Source: Stigmatella aurantiaca (GTDB lineage Bacteria > Myxococcota > Myxococcia > Myxococcales > Myxococcaceae). From it: a DNA stretch of 64,000 bases. Made by a program: the position numbers and the translations under genes. How positions within the stretch are numbered: position 1 is the first letter of the stretch; the number at the start of each line of letters is the position of its first letter. The stretch lies in the NCBI RefSeq assembly GCF_900109545.1, contig NZ_FOAP01000004.1:1-64000 (forward strand), read 5' to 3'. This document shows, one piece after another, positions 24,830 through 34,349 of this stretch. The notes beneath the pieces were generated by a model. That model was not told where the DNA came from. It ran no database searches and saw nothing but the letters and a program-made list of their open reading frames with translations.

Positions 24830-26655
24830 CGGCGCAGCTCGGGAAAGGTGAGGGCGAAGGTGGTGCCCTCGGGGCCGGAGGTGGCCACGTGGAGGGTGCC
24901 TCCGTGCAGTTTCATGATGCGGCGGCACAGCGCGAGCCCCAGCCCGCTGCCGTGCACTTCCGGCCCCTGGGATTTCAGCCGGTAGAAGTCGTGGAACACG
25001 TTCTCCCACTCGCTCTCGGGAATGCCGATGCCATTGTCGCTGAAGAGCAGCGTATGCCCATACGTGGGCGAGTGGTGGGCGCGCAGGGCGATGCGCACGG
25101 GGGTGCGGCGGTTGTAGGCGCAGGCGTTGCGGCCCAGGTTGGACAGGAGCAGGCGCAGCAGGGTGGGGTCCGCCTGAAGCTCCACGTCCCCCACGTCCGA
25201 GGAGAAGTCCACCGGCACCTGGGTGGCCCCCGCCAGGTCCGCCCGGAGCGTGGCGGCCAGCTCTTCCAGCCGCACCGGGGAGAAGCTCGGCGTCCAGCGG
25301 CCCTTGTCGATCCGGTTGAACGACAGGATGTTCTCCACGAGGAAGTGCAGGGTGTCCGTCGTCTGGATGATGCGGGAGGGGTAGTCCTTTCCCTCGGCGG
25401 TGCCACCCACGCGGCGCTCCAGTGTCTCGGCCAGCAGCCGGATGGATGCCAGGGGCGTGCGCAGCTCGTGGGACACGGTGGCCACGAAGTCGCTGCGCAG
25501 CTCCAGGAAGCGGTACTTGCGGTGCTGGGCCAGGACGGCAATGACGCCGATGGCCACCGCCAGCGCGCCGCAGATGGCCACCAGCATCGTCTTGAGCTCG
25601 TGGCGCCGGGCGATGTCCGCCTCCGCCGAGAGCCACTGGGGCATCACCGCCTCCACCCTCAAGGTGGACACCGGTTGCACCGCATCCGCCTTCCCCAGCC
25701 GCAGACTGTCCTCCGCGCCGAAGAACTGCCGGGCGCGCATCTCGTGGGCAAGGGTCTTCAGCTCCTCGTCCAGGGAGACGGCGAGCCCCCACACGGCCTC
25801 GCCCTGGGGCCGCATGTACCAGCGCTCCCCGATGAGCGTGGGCTCCTCGAGCCCGTTCGGGAGCACCAAGGCGCCCATGCCCAGCTCCTGGATGCGTGCC
25901 CGGAAGGCCCCGGTGGGCTCTCCGAGCTGGGCCCCCAGCCGGAGGATGCGCTCGCGCAGAAAGTCGAAGTCCGCCTGGGTGAAGCGGTAGCACTCGCGCA
26001 GCAGATCCCGCTGAAGCCCCGCGCCTCCGGCCATGCCTCCGAAGTCATCCGCGAGCCCTCCGCGCAGGAGCCCCCGCACCAGGGCCGGGGTGGCCGGGCC
26101 CCGCTGGAGCTGCTCGGCCATCAGCAGGGTGAAGGGAATCTCCTGTACGGGCGGCAGCGGATGCTCGGCGCGGTGGCGCAGCAGGGCCTCCAGGAGCCGC
26201 TCGGCCTGGGCCGGGGAGCCCTGGGAGAGCGCGGCGCCGATCGCGCGAAGCGCCTCCAGCCGCTCCGGCGCGGGGCCAGGGAGCCCCGGGGCCGCGAGGC
26301 GCTGGCGGAAGTCCTCGTAGAGCTGCCGCGCGGGCGTCTCGAGGCCCGGCTGGGGCCGGGGAAGGCGGGGCAGGAACTGGTACGAGCGGAAGAGCAGGTA
26401 CAGCCCCTCCGCGGGCAGGAGCGGATCCTCCGTGGCCGCATGGAGCGTGGGGAGGTGCTCGTCCAGCCGCCGGCCCAGGGCCTGCCGGAGCGCGGCCGTG
26501 GCGTACTCCTCCAGCGTGTCGCGGCGGGAGCGCAGCTGGGTGTAGGCGTCCTCCCGCTCCTGCGTGAAGATGCGCTGGAGGCTCACCAGTCCCCAGCCGA
26601 GGGCCAGGAGGCCGCAGCCGAGGGCGATGAGCATGGGGAGGAGCCGCCGGACCAT
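24826..26655 (-). CDS. membrane sensor histidine kinase
   Basis: The 609-residue protein has a first helix at about 6-24, a ~330-residue extracytoplasmic sensor that is unusually large and mostly helical, a second helix at about 357-375, a HisKA box FVATVSHELRTPLASIR with H396, and a HATPase domain (LGRNACAYNRR as N box, FSDNGIGIP, GSGLGLALCRRI). The sensor matches no domain I recognise. The gene begins 7 nt after the PhnD-domain kinase gene and overlaps the regulator gene by 4 nt. Confidence 0.9.
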   Translation of the reverse strand: MVRRLLPMLIALGCGLLALGWGLVSLQRIFTQEREDAYTQLRSRRDTLEEYATAALRQALGRRLDEHLPTLHAATEDPLLPAEGLYLLFRSYQFLPRLPRPQPGLETPARQLYEDFRQRLAAPGLPGPAPERLEALRAIGAALSQGSPAQAERLLEALLRHRAEHPLPPVQEIPFTLLMAEQLQRGPATPALVRGLLRGGLADDFGGMAGGAGLQRDLLRECYRFTQADFDFLRERILRLGAQLGEPTGAFRARIQELGMGALVLPNGLEEPTLIGERWYMRPQGEAVWGLAVSLDEELKTLAHEMRARQFFGAEDSLRLGKADAVQPVSTLRVEAVMPQWLSAEADIARRHELKTMLVAICGALAVAIGVIAVLAQHRKYRFLELRSDFVATVSHELRTPLASIRLLAETLERRVGGTAEGKDYPSRIIQTTDTLHFLVENILSFNRIDKGRWTPSFSPVRLEELAATLRADLAGATQVPVDFSSDVGDVELQADPTLLRLLLSNLGRNACAYNRRTPVRIALRAHHSPTYGHTLLFSDNGIGIPESEWENVFHDFYRLKSQGPEVHGSGLGLALCRRIMKLHGGTLHVATSGPEGTTFALTFPELRR

Positions 26656-26662
26656 TCCGCGC

Positions 26663-28837
26663 TCACGTGGTGGGCAAGGTGACGGTGAAGAGCGTGCCCG
26701 TGCCCAGCTCGCTCTCGGCCCGCAGGGTGCCCCCCAGGCTGGTCACGATGGCGTGGCATACCGAGAGGCCCATCCCGGCGCTGTTGGAGCGCGTGGTGAA
26801 GAAGGGCTCGAACAGGCGCGAGAGCACCTCGGGCGTCATCCCCGCCCCGGTGTCCTGCACCTCCACGATGGCCTCGCCCCCGGGCCCGGTGCGCGTGCTC
26901 ACCCGCAGCACGTTGCGCTGGGCGTCCTGCTCGGACATGGCCTGCACGGCGTTGATCATCAGGTTGAGGAACACCTGGCCCAGCCGCGCCTCGTCCGCCT
27001 CCACCGTGGGCACCGGCTGGAAGTCCTTCTCCAGGCGGGCCCGGTGGCGCAGCTCGTTGCGCAACAGCTTCAGCGCATCCTCCAGCACCGGGTGCAGGTC
27101 CACCCGTGCCCGGTGCGTGGGGGGCTCGCGCGCCAGGATGCGCAGGTCCTGGATGATCGTCTTCAGCCGCTCGCCCCCCTCCAGGGACTCGCCGAGCGCG
27201 TCCACCACCTCGTCGAGATCCTCTATCCGCGAGGGCGTCTGGCCGGTACGCAGGGCCTCGCGCAGCCGGCTGATCTCCTCCCGGGCGAAGGAGAGGTTGG
27301 CCATCATGAAGGCCAGCGGGTTGTTCATCTCGTGGCCCACCCGGGAGGCCAGCGAGCCCAGCGCCGCCATGCGGTCGGCGTGCAGCAGCCGGGCTTCGAT
27401 CTGCTTGCGCGCCGTCACATCCTTCACGAAGAGCCGCAGGGTGCGCGTCTCCGGCAGCACGGAGGCCATCAGCTCCCAGTACCGGCCGCCGAGGTGGACG
27501 AGCGGGAGGTTCTCCCCGGGCTTGCCCCGCCGGACCCATTCGAGCGTGGTCTCCACCAGCGGGTGGCCCGTGCCGAGCACCTGCAGGTCCGGGAAGGCAT
27601 GGTTCGCCGCGGGGTTGGCGTACACCAGGGCGCCCGCCGGGCTCAGCTCCAGCATCGGCTCGGGGTGGAGCAGCGGGAAGGACGCCAGCCGGTACAGCTC
27701 CAGCTCCAAGAGCTGCTGCTCGGTGATGTCCCGCACGAGCAGCGCCGTGCAGGCAGAGGGTTGCCCGGCGGGCGCGCCGCGCGGGGTGGCCTCGGCGGCG
27801 TACAGCCGCGTCTCCCCGCCGACCTCCAGGCGGCACTCCACCCGGCCCGCCACGCCATTGTGGCGGGCCGCCCGCACGAGCGAGCCGAGGATGGCGCTGG
27901 CCTCCGGCGGCAGCGCCTCTTCCAGGGTGCGGCCTTCCTGGCCCCGCACATCCTGTCCGAAGGCCATGCCCGTGGAGGACCAGAGCCGGTGGCACCGGCC
28001 CTCCCCGTCCAGCTCCGCCGCCAGGAACTCCGTGCGCGCGGGCGGCGCGTGCAGCCGGCGCTGGCTCCGGGCCGAGGAGGAGAGGGTGAAGCCTTCGATG
28101 TCGAACAGGCCGAGCATCGAGTCCAGCCCGCCCCCCTCGTGCGTCAGCGAGGTGAGGGCCGCGATGATGGCGGTGCAGGCCTCCTCGGGCATGCGCGAGG
28201 TGAGGATGAGGCCATCGGAGAGCGTGGGCTCGGTGAAGGCGAAGGCGGTCAGCTCGCGCTCGGCCCCGCCCACGCGCTCGGCCAGGAGCGCCCGGACCGC
28301 GTACTCGTCCGGGTGGGGCGTGTACAGGGAGGTGAGGTCCGCGGTGCCCTCGAGCACCGCGAGCACCGCGTTGCGGTAGCTGCCCAAGAAGCGCTGCTCG
28401 GCGAAGAGCTCCGAGGGCGTCAGCCCCTGGGCCTCCAGGTGGCGGATGGCCAGCAGGTGGCCTCCCGTGGACATGGGGGCCACCCAGGCGGCGCGCCTGC
28501 CCTGGAGCCCCTGGAGGGACAGGGGCTCGCTGGCGCGGCAGATGAGGGCCGCGTGGTAGTGGCAGCGCCCCGCACGGACGGCCCGCAGGATGGCGCGCGC
28601 CTTGGGCTCGAACACGTTGCACTGCTCGGCGGTGGCCCAGACCATGTCCACCCGGTCCGCGGCCAGCTCCTGCTCGATGCTCTCGTAGGTCCGCGCCAGC
28701 TCCACCATGACCGGACGGCCGACCCGCTGGGACAGCACCCGGCCGAAGAACTCGGCCCTGACGTGCTCCCTGACCTCTCCCTGCGCCGGATAGATGAGGA
28801 AGCGGATGGGCGGGTTCGACACGGTCTTATCGCGCAA
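26663..28837 (-). CDS. cytoplasmic histidine kinase with N-terminal PhnD-like binding domain
   Basis: Residues 10-245 resemble the PhnD/phosphonate-type periplasmic binding fold: FLIYPAQGEVREHV, then VDMVWATAEQCNVF, GSYRNAVLAVLEGTADLTSL and LSDGLILTSRMP. It has no signal peptide or membrane helix, so the domain is cytoplasmic. Two PAS-like modules (about 265-370 and 380-475) follow, then a HisKA box with H502 in ASRVGHEMNNPLAF and a HATPase domain ending in TLPTT. The 724-residue protein probably senses an intracellular small ligand. It begins the four-gene run kinase, kinase, regulator, tonB, without its own receiver gene. Confidence 0.85.
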   Translation of the reverse strand: MRDKTVSNPPIRFLIYPAQGEVREHVRAEFFGRVLSQRVGRPVMVELARTYESIEQELAADRVDMVWATAEQCNVFEPKARAILRAVRAGRCHYHAALICRASEPLSLQGLQGRRAAWVAPMSTGGHLLAIRHLEAQGLTPSELFAEQRFLGSYRNAVLAVLEGTADLTSLYTPHPDEYAVRALLAERVGGAERELTAFAFTEPTLSDGLILTSRMPEEACTAIIAALTSLTHEGGGLDSMLGLFDIEGFTLSSSARSQRRLHAPPARTEFLAAELDGEGRCHRLWSSTGMAFGQDVRGQEGRTLEEALPPEASAILGSLVRAARHNGVAGRVECRLEVGGETRLYAAEATPRGAPAGQPSACTALLVRDITEQQLLELELYRLASFPLLHPEPMLELSPAGALVYANPAANHAFPDLQVLGTGHPLVETTLEWVRRGKPGENLPLVHLGGRYWELMASVLPETRTLRLFVKDVTARKQIEARLLHADRMAALGSLASRVGHEMNNPLAFMMANLSFAREEISRLREALRTGQTPSRIEDLDEVVDALGESLEGGERLKTIIQDLRILAREPPTHRARVDLHPVLEDALKLLRNELRHRARLEKDFQPVPTVEADEARLGQVFLNLMINAVQAMSEQDAQRNVLRVSTRTGPGGEAIVEVQDTGAGMTPEVLSRLFEPFFTTRSNSAGMGLSVCHAIVTSLGGTLRAESELGTGTLFTVTLPTT

Positions 28838-28875
28838 GAAGGGCTTCTCGATGACTACTGAATCTCAGGCCATCA

Positions 28876-28895
28876 TGGAATACTGGGGTATTCCA
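28876..28895. promoter_or_regulatory. palindromic operator-like element
   Basis: TGGAATACTGGGGTATTCCA has perfect 8-bp arms and a 4-nt centre. It is in the 151-nt divergent region between the PhnD-domain kinase gene (start 28837) and the U32 gene (start 28989), 39 nt from the kinase start, where an operator would sit. Confidence 0.45.
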
Positions 28896-28988
28896 GCTAC
28901 AGCCAGAACATAAACAACCTGGGCGCAGGGCGGGGGCGCAGGCACGGGCCCCCGCCGCCGGGCCCGAAGGCGCGTGTTAAGAGGGACC

Positions 28989-31598
28989 ATGCCTTTGCGA
29001 CGTCCTGAAATCCTCGCCCCCGCGGGGGATCTCGAGTCCCTCCGGGCCGCCCTCGCCAGCGGCGCGGATGCCGTCTATTTCGGGCTCGATGATGGGTTCA
29101 ATGCGCGTGCTCGCGCCGATAATTTTTCCTTGGCGCGCCTGCCCGAGACGCTCTCCCTCATTCACCGGGCCGGTGCGCGGGCCTATCTTACCCTGAACAC
29201 CCTGGTGTTCGAACCCGAGCTGCCCCTCGTCGAGCAGCTCCTCCGGGGAGCTGCCCAGGCCGGGGTGGACGCACTCATCGTGCAGGACCCGGCGGTGGCG
29301 CTGCTGGCCCGGGCCCTGTGCCCGCAGTTGGAGCTGCATGCTTCCACGCAGATGACCCTGTCGAGCGCGGAGGGGGTGCGGTTCGCCCAGCGCCTGGGGT
29401 TCACCCGCGCCGTCGTCCCGCGCGAGCTGTCCACCGCGGAGATCCGCCGCCTGGCGGGCCAGACGCAGATCGAGCTGGAGGTCTTCATCCACGGCGCGCT
29501 CTGCATGTCCTGGAGCGGCCAGTGCCTGACGAGCGAGGCGTGGGGGGGCCGCTCGGCGAACCGGGGGCAGTGCGCCCAGTCGTGCCGCCTGCCGTATGAC
29601 TTGGTCGTCGACGGGCAGCCGAGGGACCTGGGCGAGGTGAAGTATCTGCTCAGCCCCAAGGACCTGGCGGGCGTGCGCGCCGTGCCGGAGCTGATGGACA
29701 TCGGCGTCCACAGCTTGAAGATCGAAGGGCGCCTCAAGGGCCCGGCGTATGTCACCTCCACGGTGGAGGGGTACCGGCGCTGGGTGGAGAGCATCCTCGC
29801 GGGCGCGCCCGACGAGGCCCAGCTCGCGAAGGACTTGTCCGGCATGTCGCTGGCGTACAGCCGGGGCTTCTCCCATGGCTTCCTCGCGGGCTCGGACCAC
29901 CAGACGCTCGTGGAGGGCCGCTTCCCGAAGCACCGGGGGCTGTACCTGGGCCGCGTCCAGTCCGTGTCCGGCAAGGAAGTGCGCGTCGCTCCGGACGAGC
30001 GCCCGTGGACGGGCGGCCTGGGCCTGGAGGCGGACCGCCCCGAGGCTCCCGTGGGCCAGGTCTCCTCGCCGCTGAAGGGGGAGCTCACGCCGGAGACGCC
30101 GGAGCCGCGCCCGGGCATGGGCGTCGTCTTCGACGCGGGGGCGCCCGAGGACAAGCATGAGCCCGGAGGCCCCATTTTCCGCGTCGAGCGGCAGGGCCCG
30201 GGCTGGGTGCTGGGCTTTGGCCACCCGGGTCCGGACCTGAGCCGGGTCGCGCCCGGACAGCACGTGTGGCTCAACAGCGATCCGGCGCTGACCCGCCGGG
30301 TCGAGGGGATGCTCGCCGCGGGCGAGCCCGAGGGCCGGATTCCCCTGGAGCTGACGGTCTCCGGCGGGGAGGGCGCGCCGCTCCAGGTGCGGGCCCGCGC
30401 CTGGGGGCATGAGGCCTCGGCCTCCAGCCAGATGGCGCTCGCGCCCGCGCGAGGCGCGGGGCTGGACGAGGCGCTGCTGCGCGACAAGCTGGGCTCCTTC
30501 GGGGGCACCCCCTTCCGGCTGGCGCGCCTGGAGCGGGCGGGGCTGGCGAGCGGGCTGCACGTGCCCGTCTCCGAGCTCAAGGCCCTGCGCCGCCAGCTCG
30601 TGACGGAGCTGGCGGGCGCGGTGGAGAAGGGCCCCCTGCGCACCGTGGTGGAGACCCCGGTGCTGGAGCCGCTGCGCGCCTCGCTGGCGGGCGTGGTGAA
30701 GGAGGGGGCTTCGGAGGCGGCGGCCCAGCTCATCCCCATGTGCCGCGAGGACGCGCAGCTCGAGGCCGTCATCGCCGCCGGGCTGCCCGAGGTGGAGCTC
30801 GACTGGATGGAGATGGTGGGCTTGCAGCGCGCCGTCGAGCGGGCGCGGGCCGCGGGCCTGCGGGTGACGATCGCCACGGTGCGCGTGCAGAAGCCCGGCG
30901 AGGAGGGCTACGACCAGCGCATCGGCCGGTTGCGCCCGGATGCGGTGCTGGTGCGCCACTGGGGCGCGATGATGCACTTCCTGGAGCGGCCCGAGGGGCA
31001 GCCCCGGCCGGTGCTGCACGGGGACTTCTCGCTCAACGTCACCAACTCCCTGACGGCCGCGTACCTGCTGGGGCTGGGGTTGGACACGCTCACCTTCTCG
31101 CATGATCTCGACTCGGCGCAGCTCGACGCGCTGCTGGCGCATGCGCCCGCGCACCGCTTCACGGTGGCCCTGCACCACCACATCGCCACCTTCCACACCG
31201 AGCACTGCGTGTACTCGCACACGCTCTCGCACGGGCGGGACTTCCGGACGTGCGGCCGGCCGTGTGAGAAGCACCAGCTGTCCTTGAGGGACCGGCTGGG
31301 GCTGGACCACCCGGTCATCGTGGACGTGGGGTGCCGCAACACGGTGTTCAACGCCCAGGCCCAGAGCGCCGCCTCGCTGGTGCCCCGGCTGCTGGAGCGG
31401 GGGGTTCGCCGCTTCCGGGTGGAGTTCGTCCGGGAGTCCCGCGAGGAGGCAACCCGCGTGCTGGGCGCCTACCAGGAGCTGCTCGCGGGCCGCCTGTCTC
31501 CCGCCGAGGCCGTCCGCCGCGCGGCCGTCCACGAGCAGTTTGGCGTCACGCGCGGAACCATGAAGGTCCTGTCTCCCCCGGCTCCCTCCCCCCGCTGA
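28989..31598 (+). CDS. U32 family peptidase / RlhA-like protein, long form
   Basis: ATG 28989 (GAGGG close upstream; a GTG at 28974 is also possible) gives 869 residues. The first ~350 residues are a U32 catalytic-type domain: PEILAPAGDLESLRAAL, then GADAVYFG, ELEVFIHGALCMSWSGQC with the conserved cysteines and HSLKIEGRLKGPAYV. The later region (DUF3656-like) ends with a cysteine cluster EHCVYS and CGRPCEKHQLSLRD. Members of this group act in 23S rRNA hydroxylation (RlhA) or as collagenase-like proteins, and use Cys-bound iron-sulphur clusters. A hairpin CGGGCCC/GGGCCCG (28945-28966) is in the leader. Confidence 0.9.
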   Translation: MPLRRPEILAPAGDLESLRAALASGADAVYFGLDDGFNARARADNFSLARLPETLSLIHRAGARAYLTLNTLVFEPELPLVEQLLRGAAQAGVDALIVQDPAVALLARALCPQLELHASTQMTLSSAEGVRFAQRLGFTRAVVPRELSTAEIRRLAGQTQIELEVFIHGALCMSWSGQCLTSEAWGGRSANRGQCAQSCRLPYDLVVDGQPRDLGEVKYLLSPKDLAGVRAVPELMDIGVHSLKIEGRLKGPAYVTSTVEGYRRWVESILAGAPDEAQLAKDLSGMSLAYSRGFSHGFLAGSDHQTLVEGRFPKHRGLYLGRVQSVSGKEVRVAPDERPWTGGLGLEADRPEAPVGQVSSPLKGELTPETPEPRPGMGVVFDAGAPEDKHEPGGPIFRVERQGPGWVLGFGHPGPDLSRVAPGQHVWLNSDPALTRRVEGMLAAGEPEGRIPLELTVSGGEGAPLQVRARAWGHEASASSQMALAPARGAGLDEALLRDKLGSFGGTPFRLARLERAGLASGLHVPVSELKALRRQLVTELAGAVEKGPLRTVVETPVLEPLRASLAGVVKEGASEAAAQLIPMCREDAQLEAVIAAGLPEVELDWMEMVGLQRAVERARAAGLRVTIATVRVQKPGEEGYDQRIGRLRPDAVLVRHWGAMMHFLERPEGQPRPVLHGDFSLNVTNSLTAAYLLGLGLDTLTFSHDLDSAQLDALLAHAPAHRFTVALHHHIATFHTEHCVYSHTLSHGRDFRTCGRPCEKHQLSLRDRLGLDHPVIVDVGCRNTVFNAQAQSAASLVPRLLERGVRRFRVEFVRESREEATRVLGAYQELLAGRLSPAEAVRRAAVHEQFGVTRGTMKVLSPPAPSPR

Positions 31599-31605
31599 GG
31601 TGCGC

Positions 31606-32445
31606 GTGTCCCCTGCCTCTCCCGCCGCTGAGCCTGGTGAAGGAACCTTCCCGACGCGCGTGGCCGTGGTGGGGTATGGCCGCTTCGGCCGCGCGCTCGG
31701 CACCCTGCTGGTGGACTCCGGCATGGAGTTCCGGGCCGTGGACCCGGCCGCCGACATCCCCGAGCGCCACCGGGCCGGCTCGCTGCCGGAGGCGGTTCAA
31801 TGGGCGGAGGTGGTGGTGGTGGCGGTGCCCGTGCCCGGCCTCCGCCCGGTCCTCGAGGCGCTGCGCCCGCACCTGCGCGCCTCCCAGCTCGTGCTCGATG
31901 TGGGCAGCGTGAAGGTGAAGCCGGTGGAGGCGCTGGCCGCGGTGCTCGGTGCCGGGGTGCCCTGGGTGGGGACCCATCCGCTGTTTGGCCCGCTGAGCCT
32001 GGCCATGGCCGAGCGGCCCTTGCGCGTGGTGCTCTGTCCGAACCCGCTCCATCCCGAGGCCACCGCGCGCGCGCGCCGGTTCTACGAGCGGCTGGGGTGC
32101 GACATCGTCGAGCAGACGCCCGAGAACCACGACCGGGTGATGGCGCACACGCATGCGCTCACGTTCTTCGTGGCCAAGGGGATGATCGACGCGGGCACGG
32201 GCCTGGACGTGCCGTTCGCCCCGGCGAGCTTCAAGTCCCTGGCGCGAACCATTGAAGTCGTCCGCTCGGATGCCGGGCACCTCTTCGCCGCGATTCAGCG
32301 CGAGAACCCCTACGCCTCGGAGGCCCGGGCGCAGCTGCTGGCGGCGCTGGGAGAAGTTCACCGCGAGCTGGAGGCCTTGCCCGACGGCACCGGTGTCCTG
32401 GAGGCCGAGCGCCTCCGCATTCCCTCGAAAGGAGAAGCCTCATGA
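31606..32445 (+). CDS. prephenate dehydrogenase-like protein (TyrA type)
   Basis: The likely start is GTG 31606 with GAGG at 31597-31600; GTG 31600 would add two residues. It begins 7 nt after the U32 stop. The ~279-residue protein has a Rossmann motif VAVVGYGRFGRALG, a VGSVK segment, the catalytic-site GTHPLFGP and the helix EQTPENHDRVMAHTHALTFF, all typical of prephenate/arogenate dehydrogenases of tyrosine synthesis. No chorismate mutase or ACT domain is attached. It overlaps the next gene by ATGA. Confidence 0.8.
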   Translation: MSPASPAAEPGEGTFPTRVAVVGYGRFGRALGTLLVDSGMEFRAVDPAADIPERHRAGSLPEAVQWAEVVVVAVPVPGLRPVLEALRPHLRASQLVLDVGSVKVKPVEALAAVLGAGVPWVGTHPLFGPLSLAMAERPLRVVLCPNPLHPEATARARRFYERLGCDIVEQTPENHDRVMAHTHALTFFVAKGMIDAGTGLDVPFAPASFKSLARTIEVVRSDAGHLFAAIQRENPYASEARAQLLAALGEVHRELEALPDGTGVLEAERLRIPSKGEAS

Positions 32446-33329
32446 AGGTGGGATTCATTGGACTGGGGAACATGGGCCAGGGCATGGCCCAGAACCTGTT
32501 GAAGGCGGGGCACACGCTCGCGGTCTACAACCGCACGCGCGCGAAGGCCGAGCCGTTCCAGGCGAAGGGCGCCCGGATCGCGAGCAGCCCCCGGGACGCG
32601 GCCCAGGGGGCCGAGGCCGTCCTCACCATCCTCTCGGATGATCCGGCCGTGGAAGAGGTGGTCTTCGGAGGCGAGGGCCTCGTGGCCGGGCTGGAGCGGG
32701 GGGCGATTCACATCTCGTCCAGCACCATCTCGGTGGCGCTCTCGGAGCGCCTCGCCGCGGAGCATGCCCAGGCGGGCCAGGGCTACGTGTCCGCGCCCGT
32801 GTTCGGCAGGCCCGATGCGGCGGCGGCCCAGCAGCTCTGGGTGCTCGCCGCGGGGGCCCCGGCGGACGTGGAGCGGGTGCGGCCCCTGCTGGAGGCGCTG
32901 GGGCGCGGCCTCACCGTGCTCGCGGAGAAGGCCTCCTCGGCGAACGTGGTGAAGCTGTCCGGCAACTTCCTCATCGCGTCCATGACGGAGGCGCTCGCGG
33001 AGGCCTTCGCGCTGGCGCGCAAGTCCGGCGTCGAGGCGAAGACGTTCCTGGAGGTCTTCCAGGCGGTCTTCGCCCGCTCCCCCATCTTCGAGCGCTACGC
33101 GGCCCTCATTGCCGAGGGGAAGTACGAGCCGCCGGGCTTCGCGCTCCGGTTGGGGCTCAAGGACGTGGGGCTGGTGCTGGAGGCCGCCGGGGACGCCCAG
33201 GTGCCCATGCCGCTGGCGAGCCTCGTCAAGGACCACCTGCTGACCGGGGTGGCCCGGGGATTTGGCGAGCTGGACTGGTCCGCCCTGGGGGCGCTGGCGG
33301 CCGAGCGGGCAGGCCTGGAGAAGCTCTGA
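32442..33329 (+). CDS. beta-hydroxyacid dehydrogenase (HIBADH family)
   Basis: The 295-residue protein carries GFIGLGNMGQGMAQNLLKAG (NAD(P) site, residues 4-23), YNRTRAKAEPF and the substrate-site ISSSTIS. A catalytic-lysine helix SANVVKLSGNFLIASM is at about 165-180. The family oxidises 3-hydroxyisobutyrate, tartronate semialdehyde, or glyoxylate/succinic semialdehyde (GLYR-like); the exact substrate is not decided. The start overlaps the TyrA-like stop (32442-32445). Confidence 0.85.
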   Translation: MKVGFIGLGNMGQGMAQNLLKAGHTLAVYNRTRAKAEPFQAKGARIASSPRDAAQGAEAVLTILSDDPAVEEVVFGGEGLVAGLERGAIHISSSTISVALSERLAAEHAQAGQGYVSAPVFGRPDAAAAQQLWVLAAGAPADVERVRPLLEALGRGLTVLAEKASSANVVKLSGNFLIASMTEALAEAFALARKSGVEAKTFLEVFQAVFARSPIFERYAALIAEGKYEPPGFALRLGLKDVGLVLEAAGDAQVPMPLASLVKDHLLTGVARGFGELDWSALGALAAERAGLEKL

Positions 33330-33330
33330 G

Positions 33331-34173
33331 TCAGGCCTTCCGGGGGGGCAGGTGCGCGGCCGCCTCGGCCGTGAGCTTGCCCAGGCCGGGGCCCTCGACG
33401 ACGCGCGCGGCGATCGCGGAGGCGGCCCGGGCCGCTTCCTGGGGCGAGGCCCCCCGCGCGAGCGCCAGGGTCAGGCCGATGCCGAACACATCCCCCGCGC
33501 CGGTGGGGTCCACCTCGTCGGCGGGGGCGGCGGAGATGTCCCAGTGCTGCTCGCCTTTGCGCAGGGTGGAGCCTTTTCGCCCACGGGTGAGGGCGACGAG
33601 GAGGTTCTTCCCGGCGAGCTGCCCGGCCATGAACTCGCTCTCGGGATGATCCTCCTCGGAGAAGACGATGGCGTTGAGCCCGCGCGGGGGCTCCAGGGCC
33701 TCGGGGGTGAGGGCGGGCTCCACGCGCTGATCGGCGCCCGAGCGCCGCAGCCAGCCCTGGAAGCCCGCGCAGATGAGCTTCGCGCCCAGTCCGTCCACGA
33801 GGGCGCGGTCACACTCGCCCGCCACGGGGGCGACATAGGCCACGGGGATTCCGCGCCACTCGGGGGGGATGTCCTCGATGCGGATGGGCCGGGCCACCTC
33901 GCGCAGGTAGAGCTTGCGGCGCGGGCCGCTGTAGTCCACCTCGAACGTCGTCACCGTCGGGCTCGGCACCACGTGCATGGACACGTTCGGCAGCCCCTTC
34001 AGGGGCGCGAGCAGGGTGAAGTCCGGAGGCGCCGCGGTGACGAGCGCCGTCTGGATGCCGAGCATGGCCGCGGCCCGGGTGGAGAAGGAGGCGGCCCCGC
34101 CGAGACGGTCCTCTCCCGGAAAGAGGTCCCGGGTGACATGGCCAACGACGAGCAACTCGGGGAGGGAAGTCAT
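33331..34173 (-). CDS. PfkB-family carbohydrate kinase
   Basis: The 280-residue protein has LGGAASFSTRAAAMLG near the N-terminus, RGRKGSTL, and the ATP/anion-hole signature VDPTGAGDVFGIG, the PfkB type 2 motif with its catalytic Asp. It phosphorylates a sugar or nucleoside; ribokinase-like enzymes are the nearest general group. It is divergent (176 nt) from a sugar ABC transporter, so the imported sugar may be its substrate. It is shorter than most members (about 300-330) and lacks part of the lid. Confidence 0.8.
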   Translation of the reverse strand: MTSLPELLVVGHVTRDLFPGEDRLGGAASFSTRAAAMLGIQTALVTAAPPDFTLLAPLKGLPNVSMHVVPSPTVTTFEVDYSGPRRKLYLREVARPIRIEDIPPEWRGIPVAYVAPVAGECDRALVDGLGAKLICAGFQGWLRRSGADQRVEPALTPEALEPPRGLNAIVFSEEDHPESEFMAGQLAGKNLLVALTRGRKGSTLRKGEQHWDISAAPADEVDPTGAGDVFGIGLTLALARGASPQEAARAASAIAARVVEGPGLGKLTAEAAAHLPPRKA

Positions 34174-34349
34174 GGCCCCCCTAGCTATGCGAATCCGCCG
34201 CCGGCGTCGAGGGGCAGGGCATCCGTGTCAGGGTTGCGGGGGGAAAGCGGGAGGGGGTGAAAATGGAGGTTCCTGAAACAGGGCATGCCCAAGCTAGATT
34301 GCCGGCCCGCTGACCCACCCTGTAGGCCAGGTGAGCAGAAGGAAACCAC

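Noticed and set aside
28977..31757. 926-codon open frame opposite the U32 gene
   Set aside because: It is His/Arg/Gln/Gly-rich without motifs, as expected for the antisense frame of a GC-rich gene; the plus-strand gene has clear U32 motifs.
31600..33329. Secondary-metabolite gene cluster from adjacent dehydrogenases
   Set aside because: No core biosynthetic gene (PKS, NRPS, terpene, RiPP) lies nearby; the genes fit primary metabolism.
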